Assembly (NCBI GenBank): GCA_963931925.1
Contig: OZ007579.1
Span: forward strand, 35,790,466 to 35,854,465
DNA: 64,000 bases
Direction of reading: 5' to 3'
DNA from: Onchidella celtica
Taxonomy: Eukaryota; Mollusca; Gastropoda; Systellommatophora; Onchidiidae
Part shown: positions 1-12,333 of the stretch, piece after piece
Layout of the letters: each line of letters begins with the position of its first letter
How positions within the stretch are numbered: the stretch's first letter is position 1
Made by a program: the position numbers and the translations under genes
Notes under the pieces: generated by a model
Database searches by the model: none
Told to the model about the DNA's origin: nothing
Seen by the model: the letters and a program-made list of their open reading frames with translations, nothing else

Positions 1-622
1 TGAGACAGCTAGCGTGTTTAGCACGCACAGATTTCGCACAGCCACCTAGCGGCGAATGCATGGAAGTCGTGAACAGAACCATTTGTTATCAAAAGCCAGA
101 TAGGGAAAAGGTGGTATTTTGTTCTCTGTTGAGCTATCGCTGTTACTCTGTAGGCCTTGAATGTCGTCAGTTATTTTGTAACTAGAACTTCAATGGCTCC
201 GGGAAAACTTTTTTTTTTTTTTTGCAGTGGAAGTAGCACTGTTACAAAACCGTATCATTAATTTTATCATTATTATACATGTACAAGCATTCATTTCATG
301 CAATGCGCCATGGGCAAACTGTGTGCACGATTTTTTCAGAGGTGGGCGCATGCGAAGAAGGAAGTGTCTCATCTTACCACTTCTAGTATCAGTAGGGCAC
401 GTTTATCTGCGGATGTCTTTAATCCTCAGATGCAAATTTCTCTCAATCGGCTTGATATCTGACAGCGTTTATAAGTTCTTGCAGGAAGCCATTTGAGTGA
501 GATAATAAATGATGAAAGGCGCTCTTTAGGTCTGCCCATAGTGCTCCCCCGTCTTTGAGTACCCCCCCCCCCCAACCTTTCCTTGTTCTGGATTATTCTA
601 TGTGTGCGCATCTGGGGAAGAG
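1..622. other. No recognisable feature
   Basis: Contains a T run near 210 and a C run near 565; short frames only. Confidence 0.5.
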
Positions 623-868
623 TGTCCTCCCTTTGCAATGACAAAGGTTCTACCTCCACTCTTTGGCTGAACTGAGTTACACACTGCACACTTCATCTGC
701 AGGCCTTGTCCACTGTGTGTCAAAGTATAAAGTAGATTCGGTGTGTATTACTAAAAGAAAAATTTTTTTTTTTAATTCTTTGCTCTAAAAGCTGTGATCA
801 CATGAAACTTCAATCATCAATTTCTCAAAAGTTAACGGAAGGGACTTAAAACCGTGTCATTCTAAGCA
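623..868. repeat. LTAG inverted-repeat element (MITE-like), copy 1
   Basis: About 245 bp with imperfect terminal inverted repeats based on GTCGTCCCCTTAGAATGAC. The inside holds the shared block TGAGTTACACACTGC...TTGTCCACTGTGTGTCAAAG. No coding capacity. Confidence 0.75.
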
Positions 869-1576
869 TGATAAGATGCTCTTTGAGCGTTTTTTGTGTT
901 TGTCTTTGATTAGATCCCCAAGCCTATCCTTGTCTGGAATATTCTGCGTGTGCATTTAAAGACGCTTCTTTAATGGGAAGTTATGTTTGTGGCTGTAAAC
1001 TTACAGTCATTCCAAGAAAATATAAAGATTCCCTTTGTAAGTTATAAAGAAAGATTTACTGGATCACGTCTAAAGATACACGAGTATCCTACTGCAGTTG
1101 TCAATGTTACGTACTGATTTTTGTCCGTGAATGGTTAGGAAGGGCTGTTTCATTGAGGTCACGAGCCCAGTGATTGATTAAATGTATGGGAAGAGCTGCT
1201 AAATATAGCCCAAGAGGCTTCTGCAACTAGGGCTATGTTATCTGATAGTGTTAGATATGATAGAGGCAATTATCTGTCGTCCCCGTGTTAAATGGCTTAG
1301 GATGGGATAGGATATAGGAAGTCCTGGCGTTTCGTCTTGTTAAGTTTTGTGTTTCAGTAGGCATAGCTGGTGATGGACGGGGTAAGTCCTATGTCGATTT
1401 CAGCATGTTCCTGGCTGGAAATTGAATGGGCGCCAGAGGTTTGGCACTCCGCGATCTTCACTCAGATCAAAGAGATCACTTTTTTCCCCCCTTCTCGCTG
1501 CATCCAATACTATTGGGTAACACCAAGGATACCAACAGTGGCACTTGTTCAGTTGTTGTTTGTAGGTCTTTATTTT
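869..1576. other. No recognisable feature
   Basis: No conserved frame, RNA gene or repeat seen. Confidence 0.5.
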
Positions 1577-1920
1577 CAGAGGATGGCTGCCCTAGACATT
1601 TATTCCTCACATTTCTTGCTCTTGTGTCTTGTGTGTTTTTGTGGTAGGGATTAGTGTTTTGGAATTTTGAGCGGGCAACGGCCTTGTTCGGCCCGCTCTT
1701 TTCGACTTTCAACTGCCGAGGTAGGTACGTTTAACAGGAGATCGGAGTTTTTCGTCCTTATCCAAGGAGACTAAGTGCTCGACCATAGGATCAGGGACAG
1801 AAATTCCCCCCCCCCCCCCCCGCAAAAAAAAAACATCAACATGCTTGCACCGACCGGGGATCGAGCCCGATTCCTTCGGCATGAGAGGCTAGCAACTTGC
1901 CTCTAGGCCAACGTGTCCCC
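1577..1920 (-). repeat. tRNA-derived SINE, copy 1
   Basis: Minus-strand copy with tRNA-like head (GGTCGGTGCA-type B-box region), conserved middle (ACTTAGTCTC...GGATAAGGACG on the minus strand), GAGCGGGC end and 3' tail. A G/C and A tract interrupts it at 1806-1832. Confidence 0.85.
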
Positions 1921-1957
1921 TGTAGTGGGACTTGTAGTGTAGACCTGTATTGTTTCG

Positions 1958-1959
1958 TT

Positions 1960-1992
<33 letters not shown>

Positions 1993-1993
1993 A
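1958..1993. repeat. GT then GA dinucleotide microsatellite
   Basis: GT repeats followed by GA repeats. Confidence 0.9.
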
Positions 1994-2142
1994 AAGAGCG
2001 GAGAAACTCTGGAAAAAGCCATTTTTTTAAAGTGGAACCAATTTCATATATCCACTCCAGTCATTCCGGGCTGGAGACGTTTCGGAAATTGTGTTGGACG
2101 CGTACCAACCCACGTAAAGGACTGTAAAGATGACTTGGTGGT

Positions 2143-2242
2143 CTTGTCCACAGCATCCCCCCCCCCTATTTTTTACAGAAAATAACGTATGGAAACTCTC
2201 TTCGGCGGTGAGGAGCGGGGCGGAACGAATGCTGTGGACAAG
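2143..2242. repeat. Inverted-repeat element with CTTGTCCACAGC ends, copy 1
   Basis: 100 bp from CTTGTCCACAGCATC to its reverse complement GCTGTGGACAAG. The inside has GGAAACTCTCTTCGGCGGTG. Non-coding. Confidence 0.75.
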
Positions 2243-2290
2243 TATGTATACAAAGATTGTGCTTTTTCATGCGTCAATTTCCGTAAAAGC

Positions 2291-2620
2291 GGGCCACACA
2301 TAGCTACTTTGTGCATGTATGTATTTGATACCGGTTTTCTGGCGGGCCACACATATAGCTACTTTGTGCATGTATGTATTTGATACCGGTTTTCTGGCGG
2401 GCCACACATATAGCTGCTTTGTGCATGTATGTATTTGATACCGGTTTTCTGGCGGGCTGCACAGCGCTACTTTGTGCCTGTATGTATTTGATACCGGTTT
2501 TCTTTCGGGCCACACATATCGCTACTTTGTGCATGTATGTATTTGATACCGGTTTTCTGGCGGGCCACACATCGCTACTTTGTGCATGGATGTATTTGAT
2601 ACATCGCAACTTTGTGCATT
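2291..2620. repeat. Minisatellite, 53-57-bp unit, about 6 copies
   Basis: Unit contains GCTACTTTGTGCATGTATGT then ATTTGATACCGGTTTTCTGG. The open frames across it are by-products of the repeat. Confidence 0.9.
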
Positions 2621-3030
2621 TTGAATTTTCAACTTTACGAGTGTTCCCGTAGGGAAAGCAAATTTAATGATATTTCTGCACGAGCAAGCGAGGCCAAAAG
2701 AGCGTGTTATTTGGTGTTGACGGATCCAGTCGTGGGCGTAATGACTACGTCTATCTATCATGTCTTGTTCAGGTTTGACAAATCGATACTAATACAGGAG
2801 CATCCTCTTAATGAGATTTTCCCCCACAGTCGTGTACGTTGGCAGATTAATGCATTCTATACACCTGGGCGTTAACCAGTTGTTGTTTTGCTGCCTGCCA
2901 TTGAGAGTCTCTAGTATGGCTACAGAGATTCCAACCGGTCACTTGGACTCGTTGTGGAAAATTTAGTTTTCTTTTTTTCTTTTTTCTTTTGCAGAGAGCT
3001 CTTTCAGTCTGTCACGAGCAGAGTTAGGGT
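2621..3030. other. No gene; one acceptor-like site
   Basis: A pyrimidine tract ending TTTTGCAG at 2986-2993 looks like a splice acceptor, but no exon can be supported after it. Confidence 0.4.
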
Positions 3031-4310
3031 CTTGGGGAGCATTCGACTGCACGAGAGGCAGCTAACTCACACTCGGACACAACCACACAAGAAAAGTATT
3101 AAACAACTAGAGAATATATATATGTCAGGCCGGTCAGGCCATGTTTTACATAAATATTAATAAACAAAACAAAAGACAATAGAGGTATATTCAAAGCAAT
3201 AAATTCTAATTACTAACTTAATCTATGATATTTCATGTAATTATGGTTCCTTATTGGATGTACTGCAATCAATAGCAAATAGGTATATTATACGAAACTA
3301 GATATCAATTTAAAGTGACAGTTGAGTCGCCACTGGCCAGTCGCCAGGCAAACTCTCCCTAAATCATATGGGCTTGAATGTTAGGAGAGCCCAGTACGTT
3401 CCAAGCCTAACAGAAGCACACTTCGGCTTGTAGGTAATTTACGCAGTTGCAAAAAAACTATTTATATATATGCACAATCATTATTCAATTCATCAACAAT
3501 GTGCCATATTACTTCAATCATACTATGGAAATAATTCTATAACACAGGCCACTCGTCGTCGAGTGCCAGCTGGGGTTTCCTTAGACTTCCTATGAGGCTG
3601 TGGTTCTCTCTCTATCTCTGATCTTCTATTATGCTTGAACTAATAAGATATATTACCATTGGTCACGCCTACTGGTAGGCGCGAACATCAAAATAGCGCA
3701 GCGTGGGCTTTCAAAGGTCAGCCCACTCAGACCTTTCTTTCTAGAGCTCAGTCAGTCCGTTAGCAAGGACTTCTAGTCTTCAAACCACACAGTTCAGGTA
3801 CTGGCCAACCGGAGATACTTCACGACACGATGCTTCTGCTTGTCTGTATTCACCAAATCTGAACGTTACACGATGTTTTATACTATCTAACTACCCAGCG
3901 TGCTAGTCCGCTGGCCCAATTAGTTCAGCTACCTCATAGGTCGAAACCTCCCACCATTTTAATTGTAGTAATACGTCTGCATTATTCTACCAGCCAGTTA
4001 ACGTGCAAAAACTTGTCTAGTCATACTTAACAATGTCAACTATCCCCACCTTGTTTCACCCCTACTCCATTACTTATTAATCACGAACATTAAAACCGAC
4101 AAGCGTGCATCTAACAGTTTAACTTTACATTTATTTACTCACCAACTATAATTCGCGAGGGCCGTTCAAGGCCACCAGCCAATTTCTCATGGCCCTGGTA
4201 AAACAACAACAACTCACTCTCTGCGTGAGTTTTAACAACATCTGAATCATGACACAGTCTGTGTGATTATGAGTTGCACTGTGGACTAATTCTGCCATCG
4301 TGTTGGGCCA
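3031..4310. other. Block A: AT/C-rich non-coding sequence
   Basis: No frame of note. On the minus strand GGTGAGTAAAT near 4130-4145 resembles a splice donor. In style it resembles blocks at 35.7-36.9 kb and 50.1-51.4 kb. It may be a non-autonomous retroelement or its LTR, but I cannot prove it. Confidence 0.3.
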
Positions 4311-6244
4311 GTATGTAAGTAGTTTTTGTTTTTTTTCTCTTTCTTTTTCATCTTCTACAGTGGTAGCGAGTGGATATTTATTTATGTATTTATTTATTTA
4401 CTAGTAGAAACTCCGCGACTTCACGAGCCAGGGACAAAAATTGGATTTCTATTCCCACTTAATATCTTGGTCTTGCTTTGATGGATATTGTTTTTCTCTC
4501 CCCGACCGATGCTTCTTTGAATATAGTGAGCATATAGAAAACTCGATTTTTTTGAATTTTTGAGTTACAACTGTCTAAGGGAACAATGACGATATTATTT
4601 TCACGGCTGCACGGGTTTTTCTTTATTTTAAAGAATATTGTTACGTGCCCCCCCCCCCCCCCCAAGTTTTTTATACTAAGGGTACGTATTTTAAAAGCCT
4701 TTTGTGACTCCAGGGCTAGAGAGCTCCTTTCGAAATACTCTTAACAAAACAGCCTTAATTTATAATTCTTTGTATGCCATACATTTTGTTGTTGTTGTAT
4801 TTTTTGTATTTTTCTTTGTGTATGTGTGGAATTTCTAAGGGGTTGCGACAACTTCCCCGGGTTTTGTGAAATCTCTTCACTTTTTTTTAACCAAATCTCC
4901 CCATATCCTGCTTGTACTATAGTTGGGAGGTCTGTAGGGGAGCGGTGGACTAAAATCGACGTACTCCCACCTGTAACGTGCTGTAAAAACACTTCAGCTG
5001 CTACAATTACAAATGCAGTTACTTTGAAAACAATGGCATACATGTGTAGGAGACACAACATCGGTTAAACCGCTTCTAGCAGTACAAAAGTCTCACTTGA
5101 TTTTTTCCTTCTGACCATGTGGGAATTGATTAAAATGACTGAGCAAGTGCATAAGGTTTATTCCGTGGGGTGAAGAGGGGGGGGGGGGGACCGCGGCGGG
5201 GAAATCGATTGGTGTGGGGTTTGCAGGCATGGAGTCTGTGATTCATCAAGACGCGTCGGCAAGCGTAGGGTCAGTCAAAGGAAAATAAATACATTAGTGT
5301 TTCAAAATATTCCTAGCCTTCAGGATTATGCGGGTGGTTGGTTGGTTGGGCGCTTCTGGCATGGTCTCCTTTTGCCCAATCGTTCTATTATATTCTGTCT
5401 GTCGTCTTGGCTTCTTCCTAACGCAATGTGACCTTTATTAAATGTCGTCGTGATTTCTCCAAAGCTAACTCGAACTCAAGCCTCAACATTATGCTTCTCG
5501 CCCCGTTATTGTCTCTATGGTTGAAAGTTGTCCCGATTATTCCCGATTTCCGATTTTCGTTTCTAAAAAAAAAAAAAATTTAAAGAATCTTCGATTTTCA
5601 AAAATTTCCACGGCCACTATGATCAAAGCTAATGTCTTTCTATGACATGTATAACCGCAAGAAGGACAACTCAGAGGTTTTGTTGGTGCATAGATTATAA
5701 ACTTATATTTTTTCGCCTGTGATCACAGCTTGTAAATTATGGTGTCCCTCTCTAACAGCTGCTGACCAAAATCGAAGTGTATGTAAATCCCCAACCACCT
5801 GTTATAATAATGGTTTAATGCCCGGCTGAGAGACCGCTGATATCTCATAGTCTGATTTGTCCGAAGCAATTAAAATGGGACGTCTTGACCAGATGTGAGA
5901 CTACTGTGCCGTAAATGTCGCTTCTCTTGCTATGGGCCAAGTTGTCTCGATTCAAACCAGATAATGTTTTTCGACATCTTTTACTTTGCCATTCTCCAGG
6001 AACTTGGTGGTTCCGGCAGTGTGCGTTTCATGAGCATGGTTAAAAACTCATTTTGTTTGTAATTTGTTTTTGTGCAGATCTAGCTGTATTTATATATGTA
6101 TACAACCTTAATCCCATTTGGGAAATTTGCCTGTGTGTCATTGCATCCAGTTACACCGGAGCAGGCAGGTCGTCGCCACAGTGCAGTGCCGGTCGGCATT
6201 TTGTGTATGTGTGTGTGGGGGGGGGGGGTGGATGAATTCTACTT
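4311..6244. other. No gene recognised
   Basis: Holds TTTA repeats near 4380, a C tract at 4649, a G tract at 5178 and short frames only. A G tract near 6217 precedes SINE copy 2. Confidence 0.5.
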
Positions 6245-6532
6245 GATTTTTGCCCGGGCAGCGGCCTGTTCGTTCTGCTCTTTACGATTTCCAACTGCCA
6301 AGGTATCTTTAACGAGCACACTGGCCCTGCGAATTTTTTCGTCTTTATCCGAGAAGACCAGGTACTCGATCATTTCTTCTCCTCTCTCCTCCACCACCCC
6401 CCCCCCCCCGGATTAGGGACACGAAAATATGAGAAAAATCCCAAACTTCCAACATGCCTGCACCGGCAGGGTTTTGAACCAGGTAGCCTTGGCATGAGAG
6501 GCGAGCACCTTGCCTCTAGACCACCATGTCCA
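6245..6532 (-). repeat. tRNA-derived SINE, copy 2
   Basis: Minus-strand copy of the same family, interrupted by a C tract near 6400. The 3' tail is missing. Confidence 0.85.
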
Positions 6533-7512
6533 TGGGTGTTGCGAGGGGAAGGAAAAGATGAGAGATGAAGTTTAGATTGAAACAAGTATATTGAAAGACC
6601 CTGTCTTGCGATTGGAGGCACCTCTGAACATTGGGGAAGGTTTTGAAAGTTAGATTGGGATCTTTGGTACTAAGCAGAGTTTGATTTTGACTTTTACGGT
6701 GTGTCGGCTGGATAATGGCCACTTGCGTCTTACTCGAGTACTTTATTTTGGTTTGATATTCAGAGCTTCATCAGCTTAAATTTCACAAATGGAATTTTTA
6801 GTAGTTAAAATAGAATTTGATACACTTGTAGAGTTTTCAAAAAATCGCCAAGGAATTTTGTAAATGTGTGCATTTAACGTTTTTAAAGTAAACCAAATTG
6901 TAGATCTTAGCCTCTTTCAGAGAGGTCGAGATTCACCGCCGGTCCATGCCAGAGAATAATCCTTTCGTGGATCCGCAGCCAGGCATGGTGCTATCTACAG
7001 ACATGCATGAAATTCACACATTCAGTTAAAATATGCTTTATCGATCATTGTCAATTACAGACACTTAAGAAATTTAAAAAAACAATTCACCCAAAGGCTT
7101 GTTTAAATTTGGCAACAAAAAAGTTTATTTATGAACTGTGATAACAGTAAGTTAATCGGAAGGAAAACCGCCCAAAGGTTAGTGTTGACGAAGAGGGTTG
7201 AAAATAAATTAAATGTAATCAATTTACTTACATACAATGCTAATAATGAAAAGTAACCAGTATCCCGAACTCTCATGCAGATGGATGACTCATGATGGGG
7301 GGGGGGGGGGTTTACACACAGCACACCACAACCAGCTCATCATAAGATGTGACGTTGAGTAGATGCCCAGCCAGCGTACATTCGTTCTCACTTCAATACT
7401 CTTACCGGTCGAAACACCCCCCCCCCCGCCCTTCTTTTTTATATTATGCGTCTTTCCTAGACCCACGACAAACTCCTGACCAAAATACACACACTGATAA
7501 CGACTAAGTGTT
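6533..7512. other. No gene recognised
   Basis: Contains G and C tracts at 7297 and 7418; no conserved frame. Confidence 0.5.
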
Positions 7513-7694
7513 CTTGTCCACAGCATCCGCTATTTTTACGGAAAATGACGTATGAAAAACTAAAACTCTCTTTGCCACTATATAGCTTGTCCACAGCATC
7601 TGTTCCGCTTCGCTCCTCACCGCTGTAGAGGCAAAGAGAGATTTTCATAAATATATCATTTCCCGAAAATAGCGGAACTGACGCTGTGGACAAG
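7513..7694. repeat. CTTGTCCACAGC element: truncated plus inverted full copy
   Basis: A truncated copy (7513-7579) is followed by a full copy in the opposite orientation (7586-7694). The inside matches the copy at 2143 (GCTCCTCACCGC, CAAAGAGAG). Confidence 0.75.
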
Positions 7695-7959
7695 ACCACT
7701 TAGCGGAATCCGCAAAAAGTGCGGGCGCGTGCGTAATCTTTATCTCAAGTGAGCCACATGACAGATTGTGTTAATGAGGTAAACTGGCGTAGGGTCATCT
7801 CTACGATTGACAGTTCGAGGGTGAGATCTGTGAAAAACATAAAATCATGACATCGTTTCAAACCAACAGGGCCTGTCATAATATTATACACAAACAGGTG
7901 ACTGCATTCTAACGACAGTAGTAGCAGCACACTATGACGTTCGGCACCAGGCGTTACTT

Positions 7960-7960
7960 C

Positions 7961-8008
<48 letters not shown>

Positions 8009-8030
8009 CACTCACACACACACACACACG
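7960..8030. repeat. CT then CA dinucleotide microsatellite
   Basis: About 20 CT units run directly into a CA array. Confidence 0.95.
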
Positions 8031-8364
8031 ATATAAACTACAGTCGTATTCCTGATTCATGCGCACCAGGGCACTACACGCTCGTTCCTTATAAATCTAA
8101 CACAAATAAGTATACCAGTCTCCCTTGGGTTGGGCTTATTACATGGAGCATTTCACCTTCACAACAGGACATTGCTGGAAAATGAAGTAAACACAATAGT
8201 ACTGCCGCCTAAAGGTAGGGCGACGTATGTGTTCTATTTATAGTTTGTTGGTTTCGTCCCTGTACTTTTGCATGGCAAACAAAAAAAAAACAACAAAAAA
8301 ACCTCTGGATTAGATACACGTAAGAAAAATAACTTTATGATTTTTGAAAGTGCCAGTCAGATTT

Positions 8365-8389
8365 GGGGGGGGGGGGGGGGGGGGGGGGG
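8365..8389. repeat. 25-bp G homopolymer
   Basis: Longest of at least a dozen G or C runs of 10 or more bases in the window. Length calls in such runs are often unreliable. Confidence 0.85.
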
Positions 8390-8513
8390 AGATTGCTTCC
8401 ATCACTATTTTTTTTTTTTCCTTCAAATATGTAACTAGAGTTTTGATTCCCATTCCAACAAACTCCAAACTAAGACTGTCACTCTGTAATACTGAATTCC
8501 ACCAGAGTGTATC

Positions 8514-8815
8514 ATGTATAGAGAGAAATCACAGTTGGTCGATTGGCATGGCGAGACACTGGAGGCTCCGCGAAACCACTGTTAGCATGGGGCGGAAAGT
8601 AGGTCGCTGCGGTAACAGTACGCGTTTTGGCATATCGGCGGATAGTAAGAGTTTACAAACGGCTCTAAATAGTTTCAAATAGCCCCAAAATATGAACAAA
8701 CAACAGTAAACAGATAAGCACACTATCTTTGGTGAAGTCGGTCTCTTTCAATTCTTGTTTACCCCAGCGACCTAGGTTGGCGATTTGTCGGAAGTGAGAT
8801 CTCTCTATAAATACA
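8514..8815. repeat. Degenerate inverted-repeat element, copy 1
   Basis: It starts GTATAGAGAGAAATCAC and its right end, reverse-complemented, reads TATAGAGAGATCTCAC. It shares GCGAGACAC and AACCACTGTTA with the element at 16953. Confidence 0.55.
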
Positions 8816-9127
8816 TACACTCTCTGATTCCACTTGATGGTCCGGGCATCAGACATTCCTCGTCTTCTCTTTGTCACGTTTTCATGTGTCTGTCAGTGAA
8901 ATAAACCTATAAAAAATACAAAATGTAAAAGTAGTCATTTGTAGTAAATTTCGTGACATTTTCACATTGCATGCATATTTATGTGTAAAAAAATGAAGAG
9001 TGTCTTTTTGTTTTTCTGCTATGGCTGCATTCTAAAATTGTAGTTAAGGTATATTTTGGGTCATTATGGTCTTAGCTTTATTATGCTTTTTGTGGCGCTT
9101 TGTTCCTTTGCAAATTTTGAAATAGCA

Positions 9128-9150
9128 AAATAAATAAATAAATAAATAAC
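9128..9150. repeat. AAAT tetranucleotide repeat
   Basis: Five AAATA units between 8.8 and 9.4 kb, left of the Helitron coding end. Confidence 0.85.
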
Positions 9151-9415
9151 TATGCGGGTGTCACAGTCATGGCGTTTGCGATCTTACAATTTAAAGAAAA
9201 AATGGGGCTGGTGATGCTTAACAATTTGTGGATGTTATAGACAAGCGGAAATGCCCGGCAATGTCCAGTTTATACTGTATCAAAGTAATACCACGAAGTT
9301 ATGTGCAGAATTTGGCAAACACTGCAAACTTTTTTTTACCAGTAAAATGCGGTCTCTGTTTATTTTCACTGAAGTAGGAATTACAGCAAAGTTGTTGTCT
9401 TGTTCACTTACTTAT

Positions 9416-9997
9416 TCATTCCAAAGCTTCGGGATAAACAATGTTCTTGGTTTTTCCTTTTGGTGCTATGATGAAGAGACCATCAGGATTTCCAACTCTT
9501 GAAGCACCAACGTAAAGTTGACCATGTGAAAAGACGGGATCCGCCAGGTGCAGTCCAACAACTTTCATTGATTGCCCTTGAGATTTGTCGATGGTCATGG
9601 CAAAGCTGAGTGTAACAGGAAATTGAAGTCTTGTAAATTCAAATGGTACATCGGTTGGTTTCAGAGGTACCCGGGGAATGAAACAGTTCTCTCCAGCAAA
9701 TTTTCCTGTCATGATTGTGACCTCCAGGACATGGGGCATCATGTTTTTGATGATGAGTCTGGTGCCGTTGCAAAGTTTTGGAGGATCTAGGTTACGAAGC
9801 AGGATGATGGGTGCTCCGAGCTTCAACGCCAGGTTGTGTGGAGGGGTTCCTGCTGGTTCAAGGCTGTTCAGAAATTCGGTCGGATAATTTACAAACTGGT
9901 TCAGGGAACTGACTGTGTCGATTGACTTGTAATATCTTTTCTCTCCGGGTAGCATTTCCAGCAGCCTTTTGTTGATTTCTCTGACGGCAGTATTTTT
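9416..9997 (-). pseudogene. Helitron RepHel, C-terminal end of helicase
   Basis: After the frameshift the frame carries the helicase C-terminus: NTAVREINKRLLEMLPGE, GAPIILLRNLDPPKLCNGTR, FAMTIDKSQGQSM and YVGASRV, which are PIF1/RecD2-like motifs V and VI, then ends in TGA at 9416-9418. Confidence 0.88.
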
Positions 9998-12333
9998 GGT
10001 GCTAAGATTGCTCGCTCGCAAAGCCATTTTGGGTCACACTGGCGGGTTTGAATGTTTGGAAAGACTCTTTTAATCAGATCCTCCTCTGTTTGAATAATCT
10101 GGCTAAAGGGCAATTTGATATAGTCATTGGAGTCCCGTTCAAGAAGTCCATTTCCCACCTGGAGTAGCTGGGTGGCAAATTCACCAACAGCCTTATCACC
10201 ATGCAAATGCACACGCATATTGGTGGAAAGGGTCAGACGCTGAATTTGTTGCCAGAGACCAGATGTTTTTAGACAGGCATTTATCTGGTCAGCTCGGGTC
10301 CCTCGAGGAATGACAGGCAGGGTTTGTCTGAAATCACCAGCCAGGACCATGGTCACACCTCCCATTGTCCGTGTGTTGTCTTTCAGGTCCTGCATTGTCC
10401 GATCCAAGGCTTCAACTGCTCGTTTGTGGCTCATGGTGGCTTCATCCCAAATGATCAGTTTGCACCTTTGCAGGAGTTCGGCCTTGGGTGAGCTCTTCTT
10501 GATGTTGCACAGAGGTAGTTCATCTCGTGTGAGATCTAGGGGCAGGTTCAACATGGAATGTGCAGTTCTTCCTCCATCCAGAAGCGTTGCTGCAATGCCA
10601 CTTGCTGCAACTGCAAGGGCAATATCCTGTCTTTGGCGAACTTTTGCAAGCAGGAGATTTGTAAGGAAGGTCTTGCCCGTGCCACCTGGAGCATCAATAA
10701 AAAAGGGTCCCCCTGCGTCATTTTCAACGCTCTTCATGATGCTGTGAAAGGCACACTTCTGGTCATCCACTAATCGACGTTCATTTTCATCCACAAACCG
10801 ACCCAAAGCTTGAGTATCGGTTTCCCCAAAGATGTCCTGTGCTACCTCCATTTCTTCATTTGGCCCTACATCCGACACTGACATTCCACATTTACTTAGT
10901 GTTCTGTTAAGTGTCTGCACTCGACGGGATAGGTCGCAGAGAGCTTGGTGGTATATGTTTTTATTCTGTTTTCTGGCTTGGTGCAGGAAGTCTTGTGACA
11001 TAGAGTTTTTGTACTCATCCCAGAGTAGATCGGGTTGACCAATTTCACAGGCTGTGAGCATAATAGCAAACAACTGTCTTATCTGGCTGGCCACTGGAGT
11101 GGCTGTTGCTTCTTTCAGAGTCTGTTTCCATTGTTCATCGTCTGGTAGGAGTCCACGTAGTCCACATGCTTCTTGGTATGTTGTGCACACCCTGCCATCA
11201 AAGCACCGGAGGTCCTCAAATGATGTCGGCCCTCGAACAGTGTGGAGAAGTTGCCGAAGATGAAAACACTCTCTGTTGTTGGGGTGGACAGCATAAACGC
11301 GCCCAATGACATCGCTTGCCTTAAGTTCTTTATGTCCTCCAACTGGTCGACCCTTCTTCCGTCGTCTCCAGTTTTTTTCACTGGTCCAGGTGTAATAGGT
11401 TGGAACCTCGGTATACAAGAGGGATCGAGCAAATGCGTCATCCTGGCAGAGCTTGAAGAAAGCAGTTTGTGTTGTCTCTGGTGGTTTTTGTGCCAATTGA
11501 TGAGCTGTGGCCTCGGTGAAGTACACTCTCTGTCCATTCTCCAGATGGACTGCTAGATTGACCACTGCTGGGTAGTGTTGGTGGATGCTAAATTCAAAGA
11601 TCCTCCAGATAGCCTCATTGCTGGAGATGTACCGGCCTGTCTGATATCGTTTGACTTCATCCAGCCTGCCTTCCGTGAGCTCTTTATCAAGAGCAAAGGT
11701 AGCCATGTCACTGCCCTTGTTGATATAGTTTGTAACACCCATGATTGCTTTGATAGAGCTGCAGTACTCAACATTGATGTGCGCCTTCAGAAGCTTGCAG
11801 AGCAATTTATTGTGTGGGACTACCCATCGATTGTCCACAGTACGCATCTTTCCTCGGACTTTCAGGGTGGTTTTCTGTCCCCCACCTTTTGGGCTACGCC
11901 TGCGATACTGTGGGTATCCCTCGGTGTCAGTCTGGGTGTCTTGAAGAAAGTCTCTAGGAAATTTTTTGGTGCATTTTCCACCTTTCATGCAGCTTGAATC
12001 AGCATTGATGACCCCACATGGGCCGTGAATGAGATGAGTCTTGATGATTTCAAAGAGCTCTGGGTCGCTACCTTTGTCAGGCAGCTCAGCTGACATGATC
12101 TTGTCAACATCACCTGCTCTTATCTTGTCCTTACACCAGATGAGTGTGTGAGAGTGGGGAAGTCCTCTCTTCTGCCATTCAATAGTGGTCATCCAGGCAT
12201 TAAGCTCACCAAAGATTCTTCCTTCTTTAAGGAGCCAGAGGAGCTTCTTTTGCTTTTCATGGAACACCCTAGCAATGAGGTCATGTCGATCATTGGGTTT
12301 TTGATGTTCAAAGAGTTCATCGGAGATTTCAGG
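9993..12333 (-). pseudogene. Helitron RepHel, Rep domain and most of helicase
   Basis: This continues the frame of the N-terminal part; numbering below is from the Met codon at 12267. The HUH motif GLPHSHTLIW is near residues 35-44. The region of the two catalytic tyrosines reads IMGVTNYINKG near 175-185, with one Tyr in place and the expected first one replaced by Gly. PIF1-family helicase motifs follow: Walker A APGGTGKTF (526-534), Walker B LIIWDEA (604-610) and LAGDFRQTLPVI (642-653). The conserved frame breaks at the run of five T (plus strand) at 9993-9997, one base short for the family reading; the misread frame runs on to 9901. Confidence 0.88.

Noticed and set aside
2291-2620. CRISPR-like array
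   Set aside because: Repeats are contiguous with no unique spacers, in a eukaryotic region with introns.
2267-2652. Frames on both strands of 80-100 codons
   Set aside because: Produced by the 53-57-bp minisatellite; no family match.
2986-3160. Host exon after the TTTTGCAG acceptor
   Set aside because: The frame after it has no recognisable homology and no clear donor.
10310-12000. Several plus-strand frames of 100-145 codons
   Set aside because: Antisense shadows of the Helitron coding frame.
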